A DNA stretch of 64,000 bases from Daphnia carinata (GCF_022539665.2 NC_081332.1:4001884-4065883), one strand, 5' to 3'. Positions 34,301 through 60,241 are shown, counted from the stretch's first letter. Program-made: numbers and translations. Notes: generated from the letters alone by a model not told the origin.

Positions 34301-37300
34301 AGCAATTTTATTTTTTTTTTAAGACTTCCATTTTACGCGAAATTGAAGGGAACACGTTTAAAGTGTTATTATAGATTACCTGATGGAATGTCTTGGCGCG
34401 AAATTCGTTTCTCTAAACTTTCTTTCTGACTCTTTCATCGATCTGGTTCGAAAATAGCTACAACATTCAATGAGCTGTGATGCAAGGAAACAAAGCAAAT
34501 GCTGGAGGTTGATGCTGGGTATGCATTCCGGTAAATGACATCAGGTTTTGGGCCGTACTCGATCAATAAAGAAGGTGAAAATTTATACGGCAGACGTAAA
34601 ACAATGGTATGTATGTTTTCTTTTTCCTTAACGACAAGTTGTTTCATTTTTCTCCTTATTATTCCTTTTCTAAAATAGCATCTTAGTAGGCCGGACATCT
34701 GTTCAAAACCTGTTGCTGGCCTACTTATTTCTTTGACCGGGCCGTGGTGTGAGGCAAAGAAAAGCTCGTCGGAATTGATTCATTAACAAGCGATCGTTAT
34801 TCACGTTTTTTTTTCAAAGCGGAATGACAACAAAATTAATACTGTCCTTTTTATGTCTTTAGATTTATTTGATTGCAAAAATTGCTAATCCAAAAGCTTT
34901 TCTAGTGTCACTCTGAATCAGCGTACATAAAGAATGCAATTAGATGGCAGTGTGTCAAGAATTTCTGAAATCTACAATTAATGAAAAATAAATCAACTTT
35001 CCACGTACGGTTCACTAACTTTGTTTTTGAAAATGTAATTGGACGGGTGTTTTGCATTTTGATCTCAAAAAATTTCTCTTTTTCTCTAGATCTTAGATTT
35101 CTAACTGTAGAATGTCTGTAGAAACTATGTACAGGTAGATGGAATGGATACAACCAATCGAATCAGTCTATGTCGATCCATCCGGAGATATGGAATCGAT
35201 TGGGTGGAAGGCACTTCTTTTCTCCCCTTCGATTATGATGTTTATCATTTCAGATTTTTTCCCAAAAAACTTTCTCTTTGAACAAGAGCGTTCGGAGAAA
35301 GATAATATTAAATCAAAAAATCGGAATTACATTTCACGCCTAGAGCTGTTGATATAATATACCAGCATCAATTAGTACATCAAACTGACGTACATAAATC
35401 ACACGAAAATTCAGTTATTTCAACCCCTATGAATTCGAATTTGGCGCCAGTTTGTTGGCCATATTTTCAATTTAACCTTTTAGCGTGAAAGAAAACTCCG
35501 CTTAAAAGTTAATACGATAATTTTTTGAATCCCGAAAAGAGTATGGTGACACACATTCTTTTTTTGCTTCGTCTTATGTCGTGGATCAAGTTTTTCCTCC
35601 TACTCTTCATTGACGGTAACGGTTTCTTCCAGTAAGGCGGTTTAACCGACCTGAAATGATACAGCTGCCCAATTCTCTCAAGTAACAGCCAGGGAATAGG
35701 AGCAAGACGACAAACGAATTAAAGGACTTAAAAATAAAAAAGAGTATCGTAATTTCTGTAAGAGTAGCGTCCGGCATATGGCGTTGTTAACAAGGACAAC
35801 TTGTACCGTTGGTTACATGTACAACGTGTATACGATACTAACCATTTTCAGAGAAAGACCACCTGTGTTGTTAAGAATGTTATGCTCCATGCCCTACAGT
35901 GTATTAACATGTGATGTAAGGTGCGATTAAACTGTGCAGCTTGTTGTTGTCCGAGTGACACAAAGGCTCGTGTCGTTGGTCTACACAATAATTTAAAAAA
36001 AATAACTAATGTACTTGATGTTCATGATTAAAGTGTATCTAATTTAAGTTTAGGTTTATTTTAGTTAGATGATTCATCGATGCATAATTAGACTAGTGTG
36101 TATGTCTTTTGCCACGTGTAGAAAAAATAATATGATGAAAAATATGCAAAAAAGAGGCAGGGTAAGAAAAGGAAAGAAAAAAACAAGTTGTCCTGACCAT
36201 GGAAATTATTTGGGGTAGGGAGAGAAAAGTAGTATTTGAATAGTATTCCATAGGGAATCAGTTGCAATATCTTCAACTGAAAACAAAATAATCCAAGGTC
36301 AACGACTTTCAGCCAAGGAGGTAGGGTACGCAAATTGTAAGACGAAAACAATATTTAAATTGGTCATGTCCATCCAAAAACAACTTTTTAAAATTATGCA
36401 AACTTTACATGCTTGACTATTGCAATAATGAAGTAAACAATATTTAAATTTTTTCAAGTTTCGACATAGGCCCCTGTTCGAATCCCTCCACAGCCTAATC
36501 TTCCCCACCCCCCACATTCATAACACTTAAAGCATATTTAAAATTTAATCGGGTAATTATGTTTCTTAATAAATTTATTCAAGATGTAATTCGTGAATAT
36601 CAATATTTAAAAGTGGTGACCTTCATTTTTGCCAATCATGAATGGTTTTAAGTCGGTAATTTATTTTTGACTTAGTTTTTTAATATAACATACATCATTG
36701 TGCCATGCCAAACTCACGCCGAATTAGAATGGTGAGCTGATTGTAATCACGACTGTATCTATTGGATAAAATTCGTGAAATGTTCGCACAGAAAAAAGAA
36801 AATGACTCCCGGTTTTGTTCTGCTTTATTTAAATTTTTCTTTTCCATAATGGATTTGTGTGGGTAGACTAGTAGTAGGTCGGACATAATACCAAGAATAA
36901 TCACCGTATCTGCGAATACGCAAATAAATTTAAACGGGAGAAAAAGAGAGGGGTGTCGGACACTATCCCGCGGTTATCTTTGCGATTCCCGGTTTTCCCG
37001 CGGTTATTTTCTGCACCACTATGTGACCATTATCAATTTTTACCACTAGTCCAACAATTTTTTGTCGGGCGTAAAATATAAGCAGAACAACCATCAAAAT
37101 CACATTATTGAATACAACATACTCGAAATTCGATAAGAATCCAATCAAAACAAAGGTAGGGCTGCAAATGAAGAAAAAGGAGACTAATTTCGATCGAAAT
37201 TAGTGTCACACTCTCGTAATGAAGAAAAAAAAACATTTAAATTTATGCCATCGTTATTTTCTAAGTACAGGTAATATTGCCAACGTTTTCCCATCAAGAA

Positions 37301-40300
37301 AGAAAAAAACTTTTGTAATTTCGGCAATTATGTATACGTGTTAGCCAAAAGAATCATTTCAGACATACAAGGTGGGGGGTGAAACTATCGTCGAAAAGAA
37401 TGGCGAATAAAGTGCATAGCCACTACCTTCATTGTCTTCATGTCTCTGCGTGAGAATCGTGCGCTCTACAGTGCGTGAATGATGGCAACGGTGTGATTTT
37501 CTCAAAGTCTCCCAAGAACAATAATAATAATAAAAAAAAAAGAAGGTAGAATGTACAATAACTATAGGCTCTGTTATTATATAAATATTTTTTTTCCAGA
37601 GACCAGCTGTCGGTTACACTTCGAAAAAAGTTAATTTATCGTGCGTTCCTGTTTTCTTCGTGGGCAAATGAGGTAACGTCCCTCCATCGTGTGAATTCTA
37701 ACGAAAACGCAGTGGACAACGAAGCAAAACTAAAAAAACTGGTCAAATTGGCCACTACTTGCATTTTGCCCGTTGCGTTTTTTTTAAATACCGTAAAGTT
37801 TATTACTAACCTGCATTCTCTCAACCGTCGAGATTTACAATGTTGGGCCATTTATGGATACCGAATTTCGCTGAATATTTCGTATTCTTTTAACATACGG
37901 AAGTCGGGCAGTGATGGCCCCTTCAACATTTTAGATGAAACAAGCTGCTACCATAATCAAGAGTCATAAAACATCAGCTGGTCGAGAAACAGAGAGAGAG
38001 TCGGCCATCTTTAACAGAAGCGTCTGCTTGGATCACCATCATCACGTCGTCAAAAGTGTTTCTTTTTTGTGTGAGAGTTTAAGAGAAAAAAGGGGCTCTA
38101 GAAGAAAAAGGAGGTGAAGTTGTCGTCACGCAGATTGGCAGCCGACAGACTTAGAAAAAGAAAATAGCAATGAATGGAAGATGGCCACAGAAGGAGAAAA
38201 GACTTTCGAAAAAAAGGGAAAGAAAACTGCCTAAGAAAACGATGTTCGTCTTTCACGTGAAAGCTTTCATTCTTGAAAGGGTAACAATGAACGGGATTCT
38301 ACGTGCCGATGTCCACCTGTCGTGCTCATTTCATATTCTTTCTTCCTGTCAAGGGTCAAACTGAATTACATTAAATAAGATTTGTCCAATTCATCAAGAC
38401 ACTTCAGTATGTAGCACAACTGTGCACGCTTCCACAATCTACACCCAACAAACTGTACACACACGGGGTCATTAAATACAAAGATAAGATTTCTTCTGTA
38501 GGAGTCAACAATAACGTACCCATAGTGTCGGCTATTGAGTTTTCTATTTGACGTGTATCCATTAAACTGCCGCCATTGACGTCACGGGAAGGAAAACCGA
38601 ATAATTTTTTCATAAAACGCCAGTTCATCAGTGACAACGGTGGACATTTTCTGCTGGAAAAAGAAAACCAAACAATTAAATTCCAGACTTACGGAACACC
38701 GCGTGTCGAATGCCTATCGGCGTCATTTACAAGGTAAGTTCGAATCCAATTTTTTTCTGATCATGTTCCCCGGAAAACGATTTTCAGTCGATTTAGGAAA
38801 ATGTACACAATAGCCTTGGATTAGAAATGTCGATTCACTGTGCTACGTTTAAACGAGAGCTCTTGTTTTCTTATAAGACTGGAGGCTAATGCCCAACGAC
38901 CTCGACGGATTGGCCTGCACGTAATGTGTTTAGGTCTATTCAAATTTCTGATTTTTTTTTTTTTCCTGCCGACCGCAATAACCTTGAATGAAACACACAG
39001 GTTTTTAATATTACCATATAAAGGATAGATACATACATATTCAATGGCCGTGAGTGTGTGAATCGTGGGCATCGTTTCATACCGTCAGCCGGGAAATAAA
39101 GGACCAAATACATTGTGTTTCAGTGTGATGGGTGTGTATCAAAAACCGTCCATCATTCGCCTGAAGCTTGGAGAAAGTGATGAACATTTAATTGTTCTTA
39201 ATCCTGGAAGAAAATTAGAAAAAAAAACAAGTCAAAAGTGCATCAACATTTCGTGAAATACATTATTGAGGGCAAAAATGTTTGAAATAACGGGAGAGAG
39301 AGCAAGTAAAATACTTTCAATGACACGGTGTGCATCCCTCGTTAGACTCGAGCCGAATATCGTCGACGATAGCGATAACAGGTGATTGAGAAGATAAGAA
39401 AAACATTGGAACCCGCAGTCAAGTTAATCATCGTGCGGTTTTACCACATTTCTAAGGCTGTGTAGCCGTCCGGTCCGGATTCCGAATGAGCCACCTGTTC
39501 ATCCACTCCGTGAGTGATGACGTATGAAAATGTAATGAGTTTTCACCGCTTTGAACTCCGGGTTCAAACAGCTTTGCTTGAACTCTTTTAAAATAAGAAA
39601 AATCGAATTCTTCGCCGGGGGGTAGCCCAAACAAATGAACACACTTGATAGATGGTGTGTGGTTACAAGCTATGAAAGCGAGTGAAAACGTTTACGATTT
39701 GTTTCTTTTTTCACTCTGATTTTTCTTCTTTCCCGCAGAGGCTCCACTTCCTGCGACCGCCACACACGATGAATCTCGTTTTCCTCCTTTACCATGGCCA
39801 TTTTATAACAAGATGACCTCCATACGTCACCGATTACTCACCGCGTGTTGGGCCTCTGCTAAAATGGGCGCCTAGTTCCTGGAAGAAGACATTGAAACCT
39901 ACTAAACAGCATCCCTATTTCATTACCGGACAATGATAAAGTTAAATTGTTTTCCGGGCTCAAATTTCTTATTATCCATTCTGTTTTTTGTGCTTTTTTT
40001 TTGCAGATAGGTTTTCATTTATTTACTGACAAAATTTATGCTGATCATTCCTTCGCAGTTGGCGATTGCAACATCGAAATTTGTCAACATGGCGTGGTGT
40101 CTGTTTCATTCCCAGCCACTGATTTATGGCCATGGTCGAACGACTAATGCCCTCCCTCGAAAAGAAAAAGGACATTTCTCTTTTTTCCTCGATAGTCAAT
40201 TGCTTAGACGTGTCCTCTGTCAAACCATCGTTCGTAACAAGAAAAGAGAAAACAACAATAGACGTGAAACAAACAGACGAAATCAGTGCCCTACGAAACG

Positions 40301-43300
40301 GATGAGTGAGACCAGCCCACGCCGTCAACCGCCGATTGTTTCTAAACTGCGAAAGTCATTCTAAACTCTATCCATGCGGAACGGTAACAGGAAAAGAAGA
40401 GCACAAAGAACAACAATCTACGGGAAAGAAAGAAAAAGTGAATTTTAAAAAGTAAATGAGAGAGAGAGAGTCGTGATTGAAATGGTCGTGATGGCGATCG
40501 GCATCCCCCTGACGGAAGAAAAGTGCGAAAAAAAATGAAGAACCCACAGGAAATGCTGCACGCCAACATTCAATGATCCTCTGAGGGGTTGAATTAGCAA
40601 AAAAAAAAAAAGAAAAGAAAATGAGTATGTTTCTGTCATCATCGTCAGCGGTCACGATTTTCGCCCTGCTGTTGAACGGAAACGATTGTAAAGTTGAAGT
40701 GAGCCGAACGAAAGTTTTCCTAGCTGCTGCAACAATTGCCAAGACGAGAAGAAAGGAATAAAAAAAAATCGAGATATTAGCAGCCACTATAGACTACCGT
40801 GCCATTTTCACCGGAATTCCTTATAGACTGAAGCATTTTATCCTCAGGGTATCTGCAAAATCTCAGTTTTTTTTTTGTTAAGATGTTTATTTTGACGCAA
40901 AGCCCACTCCAACATTTCAGCCAATCGTCAAAGAATTCATTGAATTTGCAAGAGAAGAAGATTGGAAGCTGAGCAGCACGCGGACGTTCTCGTTTAGCAT
41001 GTGCAAGAAAATGCATGAACCATTGACCTGTGCAACTTTCAAAACTGCCCAAAACTGTCAGCAAAAGAAAAAAGAGTTAGAGAGAGTGTTTTTCTCATAT
41101 GTTCTGGACGTTGTCATCCAATTTAGGGAAGAGACCCTCAAATGCTGCCCGTATGTATGCACACCCATGTTTGTTTACTGTTTTCTCTCGAAAGAGAAAG
41201 AAACTGAGAGAAAGGCCAAAAGAAGATTGTCTATCCGGCCATTGAGGAGTTGCCGGGAGAAATCGAGGTGAATACGGCAACGTTGCGCCCGCCTCTTCGA
41301 CCCACCAAGTTCTGTAGGAAAAAGAACACAAATGCCTTGGGGTTCCATTACCTTACCTTTCCTCTCGTGTTCAAGTTTTAGTTGGGACTTGTTGGTCGCC
41401 GAATGAAGACTAGTCGTCGGTGCGTGCGTGTGTTTCCTCGTGAAATATGACTGTGAATCACGCCGTATTTAAAACTAACCCACTCCAAATTGTTAACTGT
41501 GTCTTAAGTGTAAACACGTGGTGAATTTTGCAACATCCATACGGAAACTTGTTAAATCACGTGAATTCCAATCTTGCCAATTATTTCGGCATCGTTTAAT
41601 CGTGAATCCATCGGTAGAAAAAAGAAATATCCGGAAAAAATTTAACGACATCAACTGATTTCAACGATATTATTCGATTCGGGTAAGATGAGCCATTTTT
41701 TTCCCTCCAAAGTTAGCCTCTTGTTCACGCATTCAAAATGGAACCTTATTATGCCCATACACGTTTCCATAGAGGACAGAGAGAGAAGAGAGAGATGATT
41801 TGTCCTTGGATTTTAAGGTTTTCTTTTTAAATGTGTACATTTCCAACCGTATATGTGTTGGATGTCGAGCCTCGTGTGTTTCTCTTTCTACTTGTCGCGC
41901 CATCTTTAATTTTTAAAGACGCTCATTAGCTAAGAGGTGATGATCCGTGTCAATAGGAAAAATAAAGTAGGCACCCCTTGTTTTCTCTCCCCCGTGGACA
42001 TGTCACGTAGCTGAAGATTAACAACCAAACAAAAGGACCTTTTCACATTTTTTTTATGTAATCAAACCCTTGGATGGTTATAGGGACGCCTAGTCGTAAC
42101 AAGGGATTCATTATGGGGGGGGGGGAGTCTGTTGTTGCATGTTCCATTGGGACGGGTAACCCTTCCCATTTTATTTTTAAATCTGTCGTTGTGGAAAATT
42201 GTGGTCATAATCGTTCATCAAAAGGCGTCAGCTGAAATATCATCAGGTTATTAACCAGTCGTTGAAAAAAAGGGGGACGAAAGTTGCAGCGGGAGTTTAT
42301 TGTAGAGCCAAGTCAAGCGGGAAGGGGCATCCAATGGGAATCAAAGAGAAAGACAAGAAGCGGAGGACGATGGCACCAAACTGAAGAGACTAGGAGAGAG
42401 GTTTCGTACGAGAAAGAACAACAAAAAAAAAATATAGGTCAGAAAGCCATTGCTACTAGTGTGTGTGTGTATACACATTCGGGGCTGTGTTGCCACTAGT
42501 CACCGTAAAGACAACATACTAAATAAAGGAGGGTTGGGTACATAAATAATTGTACTTCTTTTTTTTTTTTTCTTTTTTTTTTATAATTTGTATTAGATTT
42601 AATTTATGAGGGAGGAAAAAAGCGATCAGTCAAATGAGTTGGGACTTTCTTTCTTTCGCCATTCAGGAAACAACTCTTTTTTTTTTTGTTGGGTCTATCC
42701 TGTTGTCAAAAAAAAAAAAAGAAAATGGTGAAATAATCGAAACTCGAATGGTGCCAATCGATTGGTTCGTTAAACAGACAATTGATTATTCATTAAGGTT
42801 GGGCGCCTCCGGTTTGCAACGCGTTATGAAAGAGATCCCTACGTCTTTTCGTAATAATTTTCTTATGGCTGCACCCGTCTTTTTCAAAAAATTTTCGTAG
42901 TTAGTTAGTTTCCTCAGTGATCTTTCACTTTTTCAAATGTCTTCGGAAAGGGCACAGGTGATATTGGTTCATTCTCTTTCAACATTTTCTTCCAAAGAAT
43001 TGGGGAAAGTCGGGGACGGAAGTAGTTTGAACTTTACGTTAAACATTCAAAATCAGAGATTTTTTTTTAATGAAAAAAAAAAAAAACGATACGGGAGGGG
43101 GTTTGAACCTGAAGCGCCTACGGACGAAATGACTACCATTTTAATTAGGTCAATGGGATTGTTGTATTGAAGTCACGCCGCGTGATTAACAAAAAAAAAA
43201 AAGGCGGTCATGTTAGAAATAGTTTGAATCGTTAGTCTACATAACCGCGATCGATTCCACACCAACAATTTTTAATTAGCGAAATGCATTTAAATCTGTT

Positions 43301-44220
43301 AAGGTTGTAAAAAAAATTGGGGCTCAAATGATAGAGTAATCTGTTGAAGGAGAGAAAGGTACGGCAACAAATGTGTAGGTTTTTGCACATCGACGTGCAG
43401 AGAAAATGGCCTATGCAGCTCATTTTCCTGTCGAAAAAGCTTTCACTTGCTCTCTTCTCCTTGTTTCATAGAGCGTGTGGGCTTTTAACTTTCAAGTCGC
43501 TCAGGGGGGATAGAAGGAAAAAAAACGAGTGACTTAAAAAAAAAGAATAATAATAATTTTTCAAGTGTGGAAAACAACAACAAAAAATGTAGTCCGTGCT
43601 TCCTTCTTTTTTTTCCGCTAAGAGAGAAAAGGTTTTCCTTTGACGATCACACATACGAAAAAAGAGCGATATATACGGAATCGGTAGAAGAAAAGCTAAA
43701 AGGATAGGCAAACAAGCAGGTCGGCGACCTCATTCTGCCTTACATCTCCCCTTCACCTGAAACTCGTTCTTCTTCTTGTTTCTATAATTTTTTTCTTACT
43801 TACCGCAATTCCTTGAAAATAACTGCGTTGTTATCCAACTCGTTTTTTTGCGTTCTTTTTGCTCTTTTTTTAAAATTTAAATCAAATATTTCTCCGATCG
43901 TGTTACACACCTGAAAGAACCGGTTATTATTTTTTTTTTGTATGATTAACAAATTTTTCCGTTTGTTTTATACTTTCAGGTCATGTCGATCAGATTCTAC
44001 TAACGGATAAGCAATCGACAAGAAGCTTCACACGAAATCTAAATTATTTCGATTTTCAAAAGGAACAACGGATTTTTTGAGGAAATTGAACTTTTCTCTT
44101 CGACTATTGACCTCGCAATTTTTTTTAGTTGTCCTGGAGATCCAGGCGTTAAAGAAAAAAAACAATATTCGTACGAGAAACACCAAACAGACAGGGGGTT
44201 CCATCAACGATGATGTTGTG

Positions 44221-55782
<11,562 letters not shown>

Positions 55783-57940
55783 GTCAACAAACATTACGCA
55801 CATTTGCATTTTCACGTTTTTTTTTTTTCCTTCTGTGGTTTGCTCATCATCATTTCATTTCCGCCTCCCCTTTTATTCATTTTTCTTTTAAAAAGGGAGT
55901 TCACACATTTTTGACTCGATTTCCCCCATCGTCCCACAGTTAATTTCCTTTTAAAAAAAAAAATAATAATAATTTGATCTATTAACGAGCCGCGCGAAAT
56001 CCAAACTTGGCAGGCCGATTGCAGCGCTTTTGTTGAATATTTAAACCTCTTCCCCCCCCCCTTTTTTTTAACAGTTTCTTTTAATTATTAATACCCGTTT
56101 TTTTTTTTTTTTTCGTACCTTTGCATTCCGCAATTTGTTCGCGTCCTCCGCAATGGTGGGAGAAAAAAAAAAACATAAAAACAGGAAACAAAGAAAAACA
56201 CAAATTGGAATAGCTCAAAGGAAACAAAAGTAGAATGTGAAATAGGTTTTTTTTTTCCCTCTCGATTGTTACATACCGGATACCGCCAAAATTTTTTTTT
56301 TTTTTTAAAGTGTGTTAATCGGCTCATTAAAAAGAATTGTTAAAAAAAAAAAAAATGGATCGACCTAAAAGAGTGGCACACAAAGAGGACGACAAACATT
56401 TGCTGGTAATTTACATGGAATTTTGAAAAAAAAAAAAAAAAAAACGTTTAATGTTTTTTTTTTTTTTTTTTCAAATTTCCCACCATGTAGCAAAGAAACA
56501 ATAATTTCTTTTGTCGGTGTATAAAAGAAAATTATTTTATACTCCCGGCGGAATTTTTTTTTTGTTGCCTACTATTTTCCCATTGCCACCCATTATCTGT
56601 AGGCCTATTTTTTTGCTACTTGCTCTGTATGTTGTACATAATATAATATCGTATATCTCATTTCTTTTCCTCTCTCTCTCTCTCTCTCTTTCTCTTACAC
56701 ATTTTTTTTTAAATTCTAAAGAATGTTTGCCATTTTTATCATTACACCAGGTCTCGTGATTGATTGCATAATTTTTTTTTCTTCGTTCGCTAGCCTACAG
56801 TACGAAAAAGACTACCCCATGCCTTTTTAAACATTTCCATTTCAAACCGTAAACAAAAGAGAGATTCAAGTTAAATACATCAGTTTTTTTTTCTCGTGTA
56901 ATTGTTGAAATGTTTCGTTTTTAAGTGACGTCATTTTTCCTACAGTTGTTGCCGCGCTAGTTGCATATCACTAGCGAGGCTTCAACCCAAAGGATAAATA
57001 TATTGCTAATGTGTTTTTCAGCTACATTGCGCTAATGTTTCATCTGGTCATCGCATATAAATCAGTACATACAAAAAAAAAACGAGTGTTCCAAAAAGCC
57101 CCCCTACACCCTAAGCCCAAAGATTATTTTTGAAGAGAGAGAGAGAGAGGGGGGCATAGAAAAAATGGGGTCATAGTTCCATGGACTCTAAAAAGTTGTT
57201 GCATAGGAGGGGGGACGTATAAGAAAAAAAAAGCGACGTAACGTTGATGGTGTGTGCTGGAACAAGAAGGAAGGGAAAAAGAAGAGGGGAGGGATGACCT
57301 ACTTTGACGTAATGGCTAAAAAAGAGAAAGCTGGAAGTAGAGAGAGAGGGGGGGGGGAGGCTTTGCTTGTTTCTTGCGGATGGCGAATTCGAGTAAGAGC
57401 AGTGGGAGGGACTCCACGTGTGCGAAAATAAAATCCGGAGTAGTAGAGAGAGAGAGAGAGAGGGGAGGGATAAGAAGGGAGGGTTCAACCAGAAACGCTT
57501 GTGGCGCAACGGTCGAAGCTATGCAACACTTGACCTAGATCCTATTCCCTAAAAAGAAGAAGAGTGCGTGTGTGTGTCTATACGGTGAGCCAGCAGCAGC
57601 TGGATAGGGTACGTGTACCCGGTATTGGAAAAAGAAGAGGGGGGTGTTTTTGGGGGCCCCCCTTCATTCTTGACGTAACCCACATTATTATACAGGAAAA
57701 GTCTCCGTTTTTCTTCGGAGAGGGGGAAGAAAGAAGCAGAAAAAAAAGGGAGAGGGAGAAAACGCAATGTTTCCCTCTCTTTTTTTTTTTTTTTTTTTTT
57801 TTTTTCGTCCGGAATTATTGTGGCGATTCAGTTGAGGAGCGAACAGCGAGCAAAGCGGCACTCTTTTCTGTGAACGCCCGCACTCGTTTTTTATTTTTTT
57901 TTATTTTTTTTTAATTTTAAATTTCTTTGAAAAATCAAGT
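55783..57940 (+). other. 3' flank of the receptor kinase gene, low complexity
   Basis: Downstream of the stop lies T-rich and later GA-rich sequence with many homopolymers, including T26 at 57780-57805. Part must be 3' UTR. No AATAAA was found close to the stop. A near-palindrome GGGTACGTGTACCC lies at about 57607-57620. No gene supported. Confidence 0.45.
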
Positions 57941-57988
57941 GCGATTCAAAAATGTAGTGCAGTGTAAGTTGAAAGAAACGAACAGTTT

Positions 57989-58022
57989 CGGGTGGAGGAG
58001 CGAAATGCAACTCCTCCACCCG
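57989..58022. repeat. Perfect 12-bp inverted repeat (hairpin)
   Basis: CGGGTGGAGGAG (57989-58000) is followed after ten bases (CGAAATGCAA) by its exact complement CTCCTCCACCCG (58011-58022). As RNA this would be a very stable GC-rich stem with a 10-nt loop. It lies 45 bases upstream of the short open frame at 58067. Confidence 0.8.
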
Positions 58023-58066
58023 GAAGACGGAGGGATTGCGACGTGAAAAATAACGAATCGATTTGG

Positions 58067-59133
58067 ATGGAGCTACCATTGGCCATTGCTTTTCTCCTCC
58101 GGTAAGTTTGAAACAATCTTTTATTTCGACTTCAAATTTGACCCACTTTTATTCATTGCCAATTATGTCAAGATAAGCTTCGATCCATCTGTTCTTACTT
58201 GCCTCTGCCCGTCATATTTTTCGCTGGACTTTAACCGATGCGCCCGTTTTTTTTTTTTTTTTCCCCCGACTTCTTTCATATCGCATTTCTTAGAGCCAAA
58301 GAAAAACAGCAGTTTAATGACCTACGCGTGTGAGGTACAATGGAGAATAACAACTCCTGTTTGTTGGTCACCTTTCTCAAGTGGACCGTCCCTCCTTTCG
58401 AGATTAATCCACTTCATTTTTCACCTACACCTGAGATTATATTTGAAAAAAAAAAAAAAGGAATTTTGAGATTTAAAATTGGCGGGTTATACTTTTTAAA
58501 CAACCTCACAAGCGAAATGTTTCAAATAACATTTTGGCAACGGAAAAATCCATCCCGCCAAAAGAGTAGGAAAAGCTCTTTCTGTAACTTTGTTCGAAAT
58601 TGCTTTCTCTCACGTCCCATCACCTTTTTTTTTTCTTTCTCCATTCGCAAGATCGGCTAACGATGGGTTTAGTAGGTTTTTTGAAAAAAAAAAAAAAAAA
58701 AAAAGGGGGATTTTCTCAGGTCATATTTTCGCACAAAACAACAAAAGCGATCCGTTCGTATTGAGGGCAAGTAGGGACAGGTAAAATAGCCAAAGGCCTT
58801 TAGGGGGAGGGGGGGTTCAGATACCTGACTGCAATTGAAATCGAATTTATTATTATTTATTTTTTTTTTTTTGGCCAATACGGAAAAAACGTAACGGTTT
58901 ACGTGAGGGTAAAAGGAGGTGAAGAACGTGCACGATATTTTGAACTTTGTTTGTAGGAACAAAGTTCATTTTTGAATATTTGAATTTGTAGTCAGGGCTT
59001 AATTCATCAAAAAAAAACGTGTTTTCTGTTTTTCTTGTGTGCAGAGACAAACTTCGAAATCTTCCCGATTGACGTCAATGGCTATCCGCATTAACGGCTT
59101 ATCGGATGCGACGATTAAAACCGGCTGAAACAG
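58067..59133 (+). other. Possible leader exons upstream of the CYP3-clan P450
   Basis: An ATG at 58067 starts MELPLAIAFLLR before a very good donor (CCTCCG|GTAAGT, exon end 58101). A good acceptor (TTGTGTGCAG) at 59044 begins an 89-nt piece ending ACAG|GTGAG at 59133. Joined, the frame stops after 20 residues (MELPLAIAFLLRDKLRNLPD). This suggests either a 5' leader of a transcript whose body is the P450 at 60.4 kb or a gene beyond the window, or a tiny peptide gene. Splice sites are by eye only. Confidence 0.35.
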
Positions 59134-60241
59134 GTGAGAAAAAAAAAAATAACATTTATGTTTTACTTAAGCACATAAAGCCATGCGAAAAGGACCTTGA
59201 TTGAAACCCGCGCGCGGCGCTCGCGTCTGTTCAAATATCCCAACTATTCCAAGATGCTTTGCGGATTAAGCGATTAGTCCACGTAGGAATGCGGACAAAG
59301 CAATAAAATAAATGCCACAACATTTTCTCTTAGCGGCGGATAAGCAAAATTAAAATCGTAGGTCATAAAGATAATCTGTTTCAAAAAAAACATTGACGTC
59401 AATGGACTGAATCAAAGTGCAGAGGGCCGTGCCACTTGCACTAGCGATACCGCAGACATTTCGTGCACGTTGTCATGTCTCTTTTTTTTTTCTCTCGATA
59501 AGACGGCTACGTTGCTACCTTACGTGACTCCCCCACTTTCACGTTTCGACCGCGTGCCATCGCTCCTTGCGGGAAAGATTAGATTTTTCGTCGATTATTC
59601 TGTTGGCCAACCTATCAATCAAAAATGCAGTTCAGTAATGTGCTTGTTTGTCAAATCGCTAATCAAACACCCAATCATTTCGGATAGTATCGGCTTGAGC
59701 TTTTGGGATTTCCAAGCCGTGTGACAATTTGATGTGTTTCTGCCGCCGTCTTTATTTTTGTTGCCATAGAAACTGTGCACCTTGTTATTTCGTTTCTAGA
59801 ATTATGGAGAGGGGCAAGAAAGAAAAAGGTGGCTTTGACATACATCCATCACACGAGCAGGTTGCAATCATCAAAGTCCGGGTTCCAAAGGGTATCGTCA
59901 GGCTCCAACGACAATCAAGCCCGCCCGCCAATGTTTGAACAAACACAAGAAAGAACTGTCCAATAAACAATCAGAATCGTATAATCTCGAAGGGGGGCAT
60001 ATCACGTTAGACAAATAGGGAAGGGAAAAAAAAAACGAAATACAAGACAAAAACAATGTGAGAGACAGGAGAACTTTGTCAAAAACACGTCAATATTTTT
60101 TTTTTCTGCGATAACGACCAATCCCGCACGCACGCTTTTCTCTCTATCTTTGATTAAAAGGATGGGACCATGCACCTGATAGTAAACCCTCCTCCACCGC
60201 CCCCAATCGAATTTCATCTTCAATCTCTAAAGCCTGGCACG

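Larger units (their letters stand above)
29173..44220. other. Long gene-poor region between the CYP4 array and the receptor kinase
   Basis: Fifteen kb without a gene I can support. It contains the diverged duplicated block at about 30.37 and 31.19 kb, a poly-G tract at about 42116-42126, numerous A/T runs and scattered open frames. The longest is on the plus strand at 31913-32293 (126 codons) and shows no recognised domain. A possible 3' splice acceptor (TACTTTCAG, exon from about 43980) lies 240 bp before the receptor-kinase ATG, so the right end probably holds its 5' UTR and distant promoter. Confidence 0.5.

Noticed and set aside
36961-37010. Repeated CCCGCGGTTAT motif
   Set aside because: Two short copies only; too small to call an element or site.
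39452-39634. Minus-strand 60-codon frame beginning MFGLPPGEEF
   Set aside because: Protein-like composition, but no start context, no neighbouring exon and no recognised motif.
43980-44220. Coding exon just upstream of the receptor kinase start
   Set aside because: Stops occur in the frame leading to the signal-peptide ATG, so this is more likely 5' UTR.
57487-57560. Possible tRNA near GTGGCGCAACGGT
   Set aside because: Only a D-arm-like stretch is present; no acceptor stem pairing or T-arm GTTCRA motif could be fitted.
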